DNA from: Gammaproteobacteria bacterium
GTDB taxonomy: Bacteria; Pseudomonadota; Gammaproteobacteria; Coxiellales; Coxiellaceae
Assembly: GCA_026399315.1 (NCBI GenBank)
Contig: JAPLRF010000038.1
Span: forward strand, 1-33,237
Direction of reading: 5' to 3'
Length of the DNA stretch: 33,237 nucleotides
The notes beneath the pieces are model-generated. The model searched no databases, was not told where the DNA came from, and worked only from the letters and a program-made list of their open reading frames with translations. The position numbers and the translations under genes are program-made. Positions 15,052 through 22,810 of this stretch are shown one piece after another (within the stretch, counting starts at the first letter, position 1; every line of letters starts with the position of its first letter).

Positions 15052-18000
15052 TGAATATAACGGATTTATTTATTAAGCGTCCCGTTCTCTCTATTGTACT
15101 GAGCTTGTTGATATTGGTATTGGGTATTCGTTCTGTTGGCCTTTTATCGGTTCAGCAATATCCCACGATTGAAAGCGCGGTGGTGACAGTATCAACTAAT
15201 TTTATTGGTGCGAATCCAGCAACTATTGCTGCTTTTATCACAACACCGCTTGAAAATGCGATTGCGCAAGCCAATGGCATTGACTACATGACATCAAGTA
15301 GCGGCCAGAATGTCAGTAATATTCAAGTTAATTTATTATTAAATTACGATGCCGATAAAGCCTTAACTGAAATTAATACACAGGTGAATTCTGTTCTAAA
15401 TCAATTGCCGCAAAATGCACAAACACCGACCCTACAAGTAACAGTGGGGCAAAGTATAGCGTCGATGTATTTGGGCTATTACAGTGATTTTTTAAAAAGC
15501 AATCAAATCAATGATTATTTATTGCGAGTGGTTCAACCGAAGTTGCAAGCTGTGCATGGCGTTCAAACAGCACAAATTTTAGGAAACAATCAATTTGCAC
15601 TACGCGCATGGCTTGACCCAGTGAAATTAGCCGGATATGGATTAACCGCATCAGATGTCGCTAAAATTTTAACCCAAAATAATTTCGTCACACCTGCCGG
15701 CAGAACAGATGGTCAAACGTTTATTTTAAATTTAGATACTAACACTGCATTGCAATCATTAGATGATTTTAAAAACATGGATATTGAAGCGAAAAATGGT
15801 GCAATTGTGCATTTGAAGGATATTGCGCGCGTTACCTTGGGTTCGCAGAACTATAATACGACCGTCACCTTTAATAATAAATCAGCCGTTTATATTGGCA
15901 TTACTGTCGCACCCACGGCAAACTTACTCACCGTTATTGATAACGTTAAAAAAGTATTTAATGAAACACAGAAACAATTACCCAATGGATTAAAAAGCGC
16001 AGTTGTTTATGATGCCAGCAGTTTTGTGAATAGCTCAATTAAAGAAGTGCTCAAATCATTGCTTGAAGCATTTGCTATTGTAACGGTTGTCGTTTTCCTG
16101 TTTTTAACATCCTTTCGATCATTGATTATCCCGGTTATTGCTATTCCACTTTCAATTATTGGCACCTTTTTCATTATGTTTGCATTGGGTTACACGATTA
16201 ATTTATTAACCTTATTGGCGCTGGTGTTGGCCATTGGTCTCGTGGTCGATGATGCCATTATTGTCGTTGAAAATGTGCATCGACATATAGAAGATGGCGT
16301 TACGCCTTTCAATGCTGCGCTAATGAGCGCAAAGGAATTAACAAAGCCTATCGTTGCTATTACGGTTGTTTTAATTTCAGTGTATTTACCGATTGGATTT
16401 ATGGGTGGATTGACGGGGGCGTTATTCACGGAGTTTGCTTTTACCTTGGCGGCTGCGGTAACCGTTTCTGCTGTGATTGCATTAACATTGTCGCCAATGA
16501 TGTGTTCTCGCTTATTAGAAGAACATGTTGAAAAAACCGAAAATCGCACTTTGCTGTTTATTAATAATCAAATTAATAATCTCACCGAAAAATATCATCG
16601 TAATATAAAAAAGGTGCTTCAGTTTTTACCTGTGGTGATTGTTTTTGCAATTATTATTTTATTAAGTAACATTTATCTTTTTGCTTCATCTTCGTCTGAA
16701 CTGGCGCCACAAGAAGATCAAGGCATTATTATGGCGCAAACCATTACAGCAGCCAATGCCTCGATAGACCAAATGCAGGTTTACTCAAATCAAGTCGGTA
16801 ATATTTTTTCAAAATATAAAGAAACGCAAGCGACATTTCAAATTAATGGCAGCAGTGGTGCCAATAATGCACCGTCATTAAATAATAGTATTGGAGGCAT
16901 GGTGTTATTGCCTTGGGATGAGCGTAAGGCAACGACCAATACGTTACAGCCGTTATTGCAAAAACAAATGAATGCTGTGATTTCGGGCGCTAAAGTGGCT
17001 TTGTTTCAGCCGCCTTCTTTGCCTGGCGGGGGTAGTGGATTGCCAATTCAGTTTGTTATTCAAACAACAGACCCTTTTGCTAACTTAAATACCGTCACCC
17101 AAGAAATTGTATCGCGCGCGCAAGCATCAGGTAAGTTTTTATTTATTGATCCAGATTTAAAATTTGATGAAGAGCAAGTTCAGTTGATTTTTAACCGTGA
17201 CAAAATTGCACAGTTTGGTTTGACAATGGAGCAGGTCGGTAATTCTGTTAGTAGTTTTTTATCAGAAAATTACGTTAATTATTTTAATTTTATGGGGCGA
17301 TCCTATCAGGTTATTCCGCAGGTAAATCGATTGTCTCGATTAACGCCGTCAGAAATCAGAAATTATTATATTAAAACAGCATCAGGAACACCTGTTTCAT
17401 TGGCAACTGTTGCGACACTGAAAAATACGGTTGTGCCTGAATTTATTAATCATTTCCAGCAACTCAATTCTGCCACTATTTCAGCGGTTAGCGTGCCTTT
17501 TGTTAGTATGGGTGAAGCACTGGATACTTTGAAAACAATTGCAAATCAAGTTTTACCACAAGGCTATACCATTGATTACGGATCTCAATCGCGCCAATAT
17601 GTCCAAGAAAGCAGCGCCTTAATGGTTACTTTTTTGTTGGCCATGATCATTATTTATTTGGCGCTTTCAGCATTGTTTAATAGTTTTCGCGACCCTTTAA
17701 TTATTTTAATCAGTGTGCCTTTATCAATTTGCGGTGCAATGATTTTTGTGAGCTTGGGAATTGGTGGCGCCACATTAAATATTTATACCGAAGTGGGTTT
17801 GGTGACTTTAATTGGATTAATTAGTAAGCATGGCATTCTCATTGTTGAATTTGCCAATGATGAACAACGCGCGGGCAAATCTAAATTGGATGCGATTATT
17901 TCAGCCGCTTTTATTCGTTTTCGCCCTATTTTAATGACGACGGCTGCAATGGTGTTGGGTGTTGTGCCCTTAATTTTGGCAACGGGTGCGAGTGCGGTAA

Positions 18001-18125
18001 GTCGTTTCGATATTGGTTTGGTGATTGCAACGGGTATTTCAATCGGGACCTTATTCACTTTGTTTGTTGTCCCATCAATGTATTTATTGATCGCCGATGA
18101 TTTGCAGAAGGAAAAAGCGATATAA
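15051..18125 (+). CDS. RND multidrug efflux transporter, HAE-1 family (AcrB-like)
   Basis: Proton-driven inner-membrane drug exporter. The 1024-residue length and the duplicated layout of TM1, large periplasmic loop, TM2-6, then TM7, loop, TM8-12 match AcrB/MdtB. It starts with the characteristic NITDLFIKRPVLSIVLSLL. The TM4 proton-relay motif GLVVDDAIIVVEN has both aspartates (400-401). QQYPTI, the TTPLENAI porter helix, FRSLIIPVIAIPLSIIG and the second-half GLISKHGILIVEFAN and RPILMTTAAMVLG are all recognisable. It is the last gene of the slipin, outer-membrane factor, adaptor and pump run, and no regulator gene (TetR, MarR or two-component) lies alongside. Substrates cannot be told from the sequence. 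A hairpin repeat follows 40 bp after the stop, facing the convergent YiiX-like gene. Confidence 0.97.
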   Translation: MNITDLFIKRPVLSIVLSLLILVLGIRSVGLLSVQQYPTIESAVVTVSTNFIGANPATIAAFITTPLENAIAQANGIDYMTSSSGQNVSNIQVNLLLNYDADKALTEINTQVNSVLNQLPQNAQTPTLQVTVGQSIASMYLGYYSDFLKSNQINDYLLRVVQPKLQAVHGVQTAQILGNNQFALRAWLDPVKLAGYGLTASDVAKILTQNNFVTPAGRTDGQTFILNLDTNTALQSLDDFKNMDIEAKNGAIVHLKDIARVTLGSQNYNTTVTFNNKSAVYIGITVAPTANLLTVIDNVKKVFNETQKQLPNGLKSAVVYDASSFVNSSIKEVLKSLLEAFAIVTVVVFLFLTSFRSLIIPVIAIPLSIIGTFFIMFALGYTINLLTLLALVLAIGLVVDDAIIVVENVHRHIEDGVTPFNAALMSAKELTKPIVAITVVLISVYLPIGFMGGLTGALFTEFAFTLAAAVTVSAVIALTLSPMMCSRLLEEHVEKTENRTLLFINNQINNLTEKYHRNIKKVLQFLPVVIVFAIIILLSNIYLFASSSSELAPQEDQGIIMAQTITAANASIDQMQVYSNQVGNIFSKYKETQATFQINGSSGANNAPSLNNSIGGMVLLPWDERKATTNTLQPLLQKQMNAVISGAKVALFQPPSLPGGGSGLPIQFVIQTTDPFANLNTVTQEIVSRAQASGKFLFIDPDLKFDEEQVQLIFNRDKIAQFGLTMEQVGNSVSSFLSENYVNYFNFMGRSYQVIPQVNRLSRLTPSEIRNYYIKTASGTPVSLATVATLKNTVVPEFINHFQQLNSATISAVSVPFVSMGEALDTLKTIANQVLPQGYTIDYGSQSRQYVQESSALMVTFLLAMIIIYLALSALFNSFRDPLIILISVPLSICGAMIFVSLGIGGATLNIYTEVGLVTLIGLISKHGILIVEFANDEQRAGKSKLDAIISAAFIRFRPILMTTAAMVLGVVPLILATGASAVSRFDIGLVIATGISIGTLFTLFVVPSMYLLIADDLQKEKAI

Positions 18126-18164
18126 TCAGCTTGGAAACGCGTGCGGTGATTTGCGTACAAATCT

Positions 18165-18210
18165 AACGATGAACTATCGGAAGCGAGCCGCGGTAGCCCT
18201 CGCGCAAATT
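18165..18210. repeat. REP-like hairpin element between convergent genes
   Basis: GAACTATCGGAAGC, then GCGAG (18183-18187) pairing with CTCGC (18199-18203), then GCAAAT. About 33 of 40 bases are shared with the copy at 22458-22497. It lies between the stops of the RND pump and the YiiX-like gene, with its last base inside the minus-strand stop codon. This is a typical position for a REP-like element that stabilises or terminates two transcripts. Confidence 0.75.
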
Positions 18211-19031
18211 TAATCTTCTTCCGACTGCGCCAACCCGTGATCATCATTGCTCATTAACTCTTCCTGCCAAGGTAATTGACGATAAACACTAAATCCAGTA
18301 ACAGGCATCATCGGATATTTAATAATGTCGAAATAGGGCGAATAATCAAAATCACTCGGCGTGTATAATTTTGGATTGCGACGAATCATCTCTAAATCCC
18401 GTTTTGCATTTTCACGAATGAGCGGCAAAATAGGGAATTTTACAGAAGAAAATGCTTTTGCGATCATGGCTGAGCAAATGTCTTGCCTTACTTTCCCGGG
18501 CGTATTTTTAAATAAACTCGAAAACCAACTGCGTGGAATAAATTTACTAGACAGTATGAATCGGCCCAAATCAAAAAAGTGACGAATACTGTATTGTCGG
18601 CCAATGCTTTTCACTGCATATTCAATGACTTTTTGGGTATCTAAATGTGATAATCCGGTTGGGCGACAAAGCCGAATATGGTCGTTTTTATACTTAGAGA
18701 TCGGCACAATAATGGTGCCTTGACCCACCATCGCTTCCACAATCAGCGGTTCTGATAAAGAGCCTTTATAGTGATGCTGCACAAATTCACGGAGCTGCGG
18801 GTCGTCAATATTATAAATTTTCCCAATATAGATAACAGCATGACTCCAGGGACTTTGTGTGACGTATTGCACAATGTGGCTAATGCGATTTCGCCCTTCA
18901 ATTAATAACACATCCGCTGTGCGCACCTCGTTGCAAATACGCTGAAAATCGCATAAAAAACTGCGAGACGGTGTAATATCTTTTAATAAATAATGACTGA
19001 GTTTTCGAACAAGATAGGTGCCGAGTGACAT
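18210..19031 (-). CDS. YiiX-like permuted papain-fold hydrolase
   Basis: Member of the circularly permuted NlpC/P60 (papain-like) amidase group exemplified by YiiX (DUF830), which cleave amide or thioester bonds in peptides or lipids. In 273 residues the order is that of the permuted fold: ADVLLIEGRNRISHIVQYVTQ with SPWSHAVIYIG giving His64, then EAMVGQGTIIVPI with an acidic E99, and finally the nucleophile motif DICSAMIAKAF with Cys186. There is no signal peptide, so it probably acts in the cytoplasm or is exported by a specialised system. The amphipathic N-terminus (LVRKLSHYLLK) might associate with membrane. It starts 10 bp after purB ends, on the same strand, and is probably co-transcribed. 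The C-terminal tail is acidic (SNDDHGLAQSEED). Substrate is unknown. Some intracellular pathogens use similar folds as effectors, but nothing here proves secretion. Confidence 0.8.
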   Translation of the reverse strand: MSLGTYLVRKLSHYLLKDITPSRSFLCDFQRICNEVRTADVLLIEGRNRISHIVQYVTQSPWSHAVIYIGKIYNIDDPQLREFVQHHYKGSLSEPLIVEAMVGQGTIIVPISKYKNDHIRLCRPTGLSHLDTQKVIEYAVKSIGRQYSIRHFFDLGRFILSSKFIPRSWFSSLFKNTPGKVRQDICSAMIAKAFSSVKFPILPLIRENAKRDLEMIRRNPKLYTPSDFDYSPYFDIIKYPMMPVTGFSVYRQLPWQEELMSNDDHGLAQSEED

Positions 19032-19041
19032 AGTAAATTCC

Positions 19042-20394
19042 TTATTCTTTCGCTAACTTTATTGCTAACCCCAAATAACTTTCCGGTGTTAAATTTTGTA
19101 ATTCTTTTTTTGCCTTTTCTGGAATCTCCAGCGTTTTAATAAAATCACGGAGTTGATTTTCTGTGATTGCTTCGCCGCGCGTAATGTTTTTCAATTGCTC
19201 GTACGCATCATTAATACCGTAGCGACGCATGACAGTTTGAATAGGTTCCGCCAATATTTCCCAGTGTTGATTGAGTTCTTTTTTGATTTTCTCCGTGTTG
19301 GGAATTAATTTACCCAATCCCTTTGATAAAGAAGTATAAGCAATGATGGCATAGCCAAAAACAGAGCCGAGATTGCGCAACACAGTGGAATCCGTCAAAT
19401 CACGTTGCCAGCGAGAAAGGGGTAATTTTTGTGATAAATGGGTTGCCAGCGCAATGGATAATCCTAAATTACCTTCGGCATTTTCAAAATCAATGGGGTT
19501 AATTTTATGGGGCATCGTTGATGAGCCCACTTCATGTTCTGCTTTTCGCAATGAAAAATAATCCAGCGCAATATATCCCCACATGTCACGTGAAAAATCG
19601 ATCAATATTGTGTGACAAATATTAAATGCATTGAGCAATTGCGCTAAAAAATCGTGCGGCTCAATTTGTGTGGTGTACGCGTTCCATTGCAAATCAAGGG
19701 ATTCAACGAAATTTTTCGACAACATTAGCCAATCAATTTCTGGATACGCTACGCAATGTGCATTGTAGTTTCCAACGGCACCGTTGCATTTTCCGACAAT
19801 AGGCGTATCGATAACATATTTTATATGCGCTGATAATCGCACTGAAAAATTTTTGAATTCCTTGCCAAGTGTGGTGGGTGTTGCGGGCTGTCCGTGCGTG
19901 CGTGATAACATCGCACATTCCGCTGTATTTTTTGCCAATTCATCGAGGGATTGAATAAGGTTGTTTAACGATGGAATTAAAATGTCGTCGCGCGTTTTTT
20001 TAACCATGATTGCATAGGCAAGATTGTTAATATCTTCCGATGTGCATGCAAAATGAATAAAAGGAGATAAACGCTTTAGGCTTGTGTGTGCCTCCAATTT
20101 TTCACGTAAATAATATTCAATCGCTTTGACATCATGATTCGTTTTCTTTTCGATTTTTTTGACTTCCTCTGCTTCTGTTTCATTAAATGAATTAAGCAGA
20201 TCATTTAGAAATTGATCTTCGTCTTGAGTGAGTGCCTGTATTTCGCTTATCTGGGGATTATTGGCAAGTAATGCAAGCCATTTAATTTCAACAGATAATC
20301 GGTAGAAAATGAGACCGTATTCGCTTACAATGGTCCGCAATTGTTCTGTATGATGGCAGTAACGTCCGTCTAAGGGCGAGATGGCGGTGAGCAT
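19042..20394 (-). CDS. purB: Adenylosuccinate lyase
   Basis: Splits SAICAR to AICAR plus fumarate, and adenylosuccinate to AMP plus fumarate, in purine synthesis. The 450-residue protein has the E. coli-type layout (456). It opens LTAISPLDGRYCHHTEQLR, then KTNHDVKAIEYYLREKL, the fumarase-superfamily C1 region FACTSEDINN (115-124), C2 SRTHGQPATP (164-173; catalytic His167) and NGAVGNYNAH. EPHDFLAQL follows, then C3 GSSTMPHKINP (290-300) with the mobile-loop serine. WQRDLTDSTVLRNLG and AEPIQTVMRRYG complete the match. The start at 20394 has a clear AAGGGA upstream on the minus strand. It diverges from the sugar aminotransferase gene across about 78 bp and leads the YiiX-like gene. Confidence 0.97.
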   Translation of the reverse strand: MLTAISPLDGRYCHHTEQLRTIVSEYGLIFYRLSVEIKWLALLANNPQISEIQALTQDEDQFLNDLLNSFNETEAEEVKKIEKKTNHDVKAIEYYLREKLEAHTSLKRLSPFIHFACTSEDINNLAYAIMVKKTRDDILIPSLNNLIQSLDELAKNTAECAMLSRTHGQPATPTTLGKEFKNFSVRLSAHIKYVIDTPIVGKCNGAVGNYNAHCVAYPEIDWLMLSKNFVESLDLQWNAYTTQIEPHDFLAQLLNAFNICHTILIDFSRDMWGYIALDYFSLRKAEHEVGSSTMPHKINPIDFENAEGNLGLSIALATHLSQKLPLSRWQRDLTDSTVLRNLGSVFGYAIIAYTSLSKGLGKLIPNTEKIKKELNQHWEILAEPIQTVMRRYGINDAYEQLKNITRGEAITENQLRDFIKTLEIPEKAKKELQNLTPESYLGLAIKLAKE

Positions 20395-20472
20395 GATTAT
20401 ATCCCTTTTATGTCATTCTTCAGCAGAAAGTAACTGATATTGTAAATTGTTCTAACGACTATAGGAAACACT

Positions 20473-21558
20473 ATGCAATTTATTGACTTAAAAACACAAT
20501 ACCAACAACGAAAAACACAGATTGATGGTGCAATAGCCCGCGTTTTAGACCATGGACAATTCCTATTCGGACCCGAAGTCGAAGCCTTAGAGCACAAATT
20601 AGCCACCTTTGTTGGCGCGAAACACTGTATTTCTATGTCTAGTGGCACAACAGCATTACACATTGCCTTGATTGCGCTTGGTGTCCAGCCGAATGACGAA
20701 GTGATTACAACGCCCTTTAGCTTTTTTGCTGCCGCCGAAGTGATTTACTTGTTGGGTGCTAAACCCGTTTATGTTGATATCGATCCTAAAACTTATTTGA
20801 TGAATCCTGCTTTATTAGAAGCGGCTATCACGCCAAAGACAAAAGCGATTATTCCAGTGAGTTTGTATGGTCAGTGTGCGGACATGGATGCAATTAACGC
20901 GATTGCGCAACATCACGGTATTCCTGTAATAGAAGACGCAGCCCAAAGTTTTGGTGCTGAATATAAAAATATTAAATCATGTGGTCCAATGAGTGATATC
21001 GCTTGTACGAGTTTTTTCCCGTCAAAACCATTGGGGGGTTATGGTGATAGCGGCGCCTGTTTTACCAATGACGATGAATTGGCAAATCGTTTGCGCTTGA
21101 TCATGAATCACGGACAGCAGGGTCGGTATAATCACGTGATGATCGGCATGAATGGCCGTATGGATACATTGCAGGCGGCTATTTTACTCGAAAAATTTGA
21201 AATATTTGAAATGGAAATTGCGGCGCGTGAAAAAGTTGCGGGTTTTTATCGTAAGCATTTACCCGATTCTTTAGCACCGCCTGTGATTGCAAAACACAAT
21301 AAAAGTGTTTACGCGCAATATACTGTGCAAGTGAATGACCGTGAAAAAGTGCAACGCTTATTAACAGAAGCAGGCATTCCGACAGCAGTGCATTATCCAG
21401 TGGGTTTGCATCAACAACCTGTCATTGCCAGTATTTCCGCAGAAAAACAACATTTTCCACACACTGAATATTGTGCAGCGCATGTTTTGAGTTTGCCATT
21501 TCATCCTTATTTACAGGAAGAATCAGTAAAAGAAATATGTGATGTGTTGCAAGACTGA
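20473..21558 (+). CDS. PLP-dependent nucleotide-sugar aminotransferase, WbpE-like (DegT/DnrJ/EryC1/StrS family)
   Basis: Probably transfers an amino group to a 3-keto nucleotide sugar (WbpE makes UDP-GlcNAc3NA from the 3-oxo uronic acid). The 361-residue length and wording track Pseudomonas WbpE along the chain: EFIDLK-like start, VLDHGQFLFGPEVEALE (24-40), SSGTTALHIALIALGV, DEVITTPFSFFAAAE, LLGAKPVYVDIDP, KAIIPVSLYGQCADMDAI and EDAAQSFGAEY. SFFPSKPLGGYGD follows with the Schiff-base lysine at 185, the same number as in WbpE. C-terminal strings such as SVYAQYTVQ and AGIPTAVHYPVGLHQQP match too. AGGA (20462-20465) precedes the ATG. The expected pathway partners (oxidase, acetyltransferase, epimerase) are not in this window. 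The family is certain; the exact substrate is inferred. Confidence 0.9.
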   Translation: MQFIDLKTQYQQRKTQIDGAIARVLDHGQFLFGPEVEALEHKLATFVGAKHCISMSSGTTALHIALIALGVQPNDEVITTPFSFFAAAEVIYLLGAKPVYVDIDPKTYLMNPALLEAAITPKTKAIIPVSLYGQCADMDAINAIAQHHGIPVIEDAAQSFGAEYKNIKSCGPMSDIACTSFFPSKPLGGYGDSGACFTNDDELANRLRLIMNHGQQGRYNHVMIGMNGRMDTLQAAILLEKFEIFEMEIAAREKVAGFYRKHLPDSLAPPVIAKHNKSVYAQYTVQVNDREKVQRLLTEAGIPTAVHYPVGLHQQPVIASISAEKQHFPHTEYCAAHVLSLPFHPYLQEESVKEICDVLQD

Positions 21559-21559
21559 C

Positions 21560-21575
21560 AGCATTCTTTAATGCT
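21560..21575 (+). terminator. Short hairpin after the aminotransferase gene
   Basis: AGCATT and AATGCT form a perfect 6 bp stem with a CTTT loop, starting 1 base after the stop codon. It is followed by TAGTTG, not a real U-tract, and the stem is AT-rich, so it is at best a weak terminator. Confidence 0.3.
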
Positions 21576-21594
21576 TAGTTGAATGAAAGGAAAC

Positions 21595-21642
21595 GGAAGC
21601 GATAGCGACCGTGCAAACAGAAGCGATAGCGACCGTGCAAAC
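21595..21642. repeat. Two tandem 24 bp repeats just upstream of the dehydrogenase gene
   Basis: Units 21595-21618 and 21619-21642 differ only at the first base: (G/A)GAAGCGATAGCGACCGT, then GCAAAC. They end 4-5 bp before the GGAG ribosome site. The words GAAGC and AGCGACCGT are shared with the 1214-1424 array, so this belongs to the same intergenic repeat family. Confidence 0.9.
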
Positions 21643-21658
21643 GGATGGAGATAACAAT

Positions 21659-22405
21659 ATGGACATTAAAAACAAAACAATTTTAATCACTGGTGCTGCA
21701 TCCGGTTTGGGTGCAGCAACAGCACGCAAATTATCGCAACTGGGTGCAAACACAATTCTACTCGACAGAAATATTGATTTGGCATGCAAACTTGCCAGTG
21801 AAATAAATGCTACTGCCTTTGAATGTGATGTGACCTCGGAAGAATCCGTCAAAAAAATCATTGCTGAGCTGCCTGAAATTCACGCGCTTATTCATTGCGC
21901 GGGTGTTGTGCATGGTGCGCGAATCTTGGAGAAAAATGGCGCAATGCCATTAGAAGATTTTTCCCGTGTCATTCAAATTAATTTAATGGGCACATTTAAT
22001 ATGATGCGCTTATGCGCCGAAAAAATGGCTTCGCAAAATCCTGTCAATGACATTGGCGAGCGGGGCGTTATCATTAATACAGCTTCGATTGCTGCATTTG
22101 AAGGACAATTAGGGCAAGTGGCTTACAGTGCATCAAAGGGTGCTGTTGCTGCAATGACATTACCTGCCGCAAGAGAATTAAGTAAATTTGGCATTCGCGT
22201 AATGACCATTGCGCCGGGCGTGATGGAAACACCGATGATGGCATCAATGACACCTGAAATACAAAACGCATTGTCCGCTGACATTCCTTTTCCTAAAAAA
22301 TTAGGTGACCCAAAATCTTTTGCTGAATTAGTCGCGCACATTATCGAAAATAATTATCTCAACGGCGAAACGATTCGTTTAGATGGCGCGCTGCGATTAA
22401 AATAG
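21659..22405 (+). CDS. Short-chain dehydrogenase/reductase (3-hydroxyacyl-CoA dehydrogenase type-2-like)
   Basis: NAD(P)-dependent oxidoreductase of the classical SDR family. In 248 residues the motifs are the nucleotide-binding TGAASGLG (11-18), an aspartate after strand 2 (LLDR, D36) suggesting NAD preference, CDVT, CAGV (80-83) and catalytic N108, S143, Y156 and K160 in [16 protein letters not shown] follows. The insert [22 protein letters not shown] and the [10 protein letters not shown]-terminal part resemble HSD10-type 3-hydroxy(methyl)acyl-CoA dehydrogenases, which would place it in fatty or branched-chain acid breakdown. The exact substrate is uncertain. ATG 21659 has GGAG eight bases upstream; the GTG at 21611 lies within the repeat and is rejected. 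The stop is followed after one base by a microsatellite. Confidence 0.9.
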   Translation: MDIKNKTILITGAASGLGAATARKLSQLGANTILLDRNIDLACKLASEINATAFECDVTSEESVKKIIAELPEIHALIHCAGVVHGARILEKNGAMPLEDFSRVIQINLMGTFNMMRLCAEKMASQNPVNDIGERGVIINTASIAAFEGQLGQVAYSASKGAVAAMTLPAARELSKFGIRVMTIAPGVMETPMMASMTPEIQNALSADIPFPKKLGDPKSFAELVAHIIENNYLNGETIRLDGALRLK

Positions 22406-22406
22406 T

Positions 22407-22448
22407 TGTGACTGTGACTGTGACTGTGACTGTGACTGTGACTGTGAA
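22407..22448. repeat. Hexanucleotide microsatellite (TGTGAC)x6 plus an imperfect unit
   Basis: Six perfect TGTGAC units (22407-22442) are followed by TGTGAA. The tract begins right after the dehydrogenase TAG stop. It is non-coding and a candidate for slipped-strand length variation between strains. Confidence 0.95.
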
Positions 22449-22457
22449 TCTCGCGAC

Positions 22458-22497
22458 GAACTATCAGAAGCGAGCGGCGATAGCCCTCGCGCGAATC
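22458..22497. repeat. REP-like hairpin element, second copy
   Basis: GAACTATCAGAAGC, then GCGAG (22470-22474) pairs with CTCGC (22486-22490), with GGC and GCC pairing inside around a GATA loop. It is a near-copy of the element at 18165-18210. It follows the dehydrogenase gene and microsatellite and may act as a transcript end or stabiliser. Confidence 0.75.
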
Positions 22498-22694
22498 CTG
22501 CAAGAAATTATTTTTACAGTTTTTACGCTAGCCTAATGTTTACTGAGTGAGTAAAAGCGACCGCGCACCCGCACCGCCATCTTCCCTGCCCATCCACGCC
22601 CAAATGAACACTGTTAAGGTGTACATCTTAAAGTTTTCTTAAATTAATCTTGAATGTTAAGTTTTTTAAGCATACCATCCTCGCGAAATAATTC

Positions 22695-22730
22695 TTATAA
22701 ACAATATTATAAACAATATTATAAACAATA
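22695..22730. repeat. Three perfect tandem 12 bp repeats upstream of the RHS gene
   Basis: TTATAAACAATA occurs three times without mismatch. It is downstream of the candidate -10 element, in the presumed 5' leader. The repeats could be binding sites for a regulator or a length-variable tract. Confidence 0.95.
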
Positions 22731-22744
22731 CGGAAACGCGCCCG

Positions 22745-22766
22745 GCAGGGTGCGTGCGAACCCTGC
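22745..22766 (+). promoter_or_regulatory. GC-rich hairpin in the RHS gene leader
   Basis: GCAGGGT (22745-22751) and ACCCTGC (22760-22766) form a perfect 7 bp stem with an 8-base loop, followed by AAAAGTTT. It ends 44 bp before the start codon. It is not a terminator (no T-run of length); it may be an mRNA leader structure controlling translation. Confidence 0.6.
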
Positions 22767-22810
22767 AAAAGTTTCTGATCAGCAGTGGAGCATTTCTGGA
22801 GAAAAACACT

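Larger units (their letters stand above)
22498..22810 (+). promoter_or_regulatory. Leader region of the RHS gene, with a possible promoter at 22650-22678
   Basis: No gene was found in this 313 bp stretch. TTGAAT (22650-22655) and TACCAT (22673-22678) are 17 bp apart, a moderate sigma-70 candidate. Downstream come three perfect 12 bp repeats (22695-22730), a stable hairpin (22745-22766) and a GGAG ribosome site (22798-22801). The 22500-22620 part is C-rich without visible structure. Confidence 0.4.

Noticed and set aside
16190..16549. 119-residue minus-strand ORF inside the RND pump
   Set aside because: It is antisense to conserved TM4-TM6 coding sequence, including the VDD motif; no ribosome site or family is seen.
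21611..21658. GTG start adding 16 residues to the dehydrogenase
   Set aside because: These codons are the 24 bp repeat itself and give no family-like sequence; ATG 21659 with GGAG is a standard SDR start.
22754..22810. GTG start extending the RHS protein by 19 residues
   Set aside because: The GTG lies in the loop of the leader hairpin without a ribosome site, whereas ATG 22811 has GGAG at nine bases.
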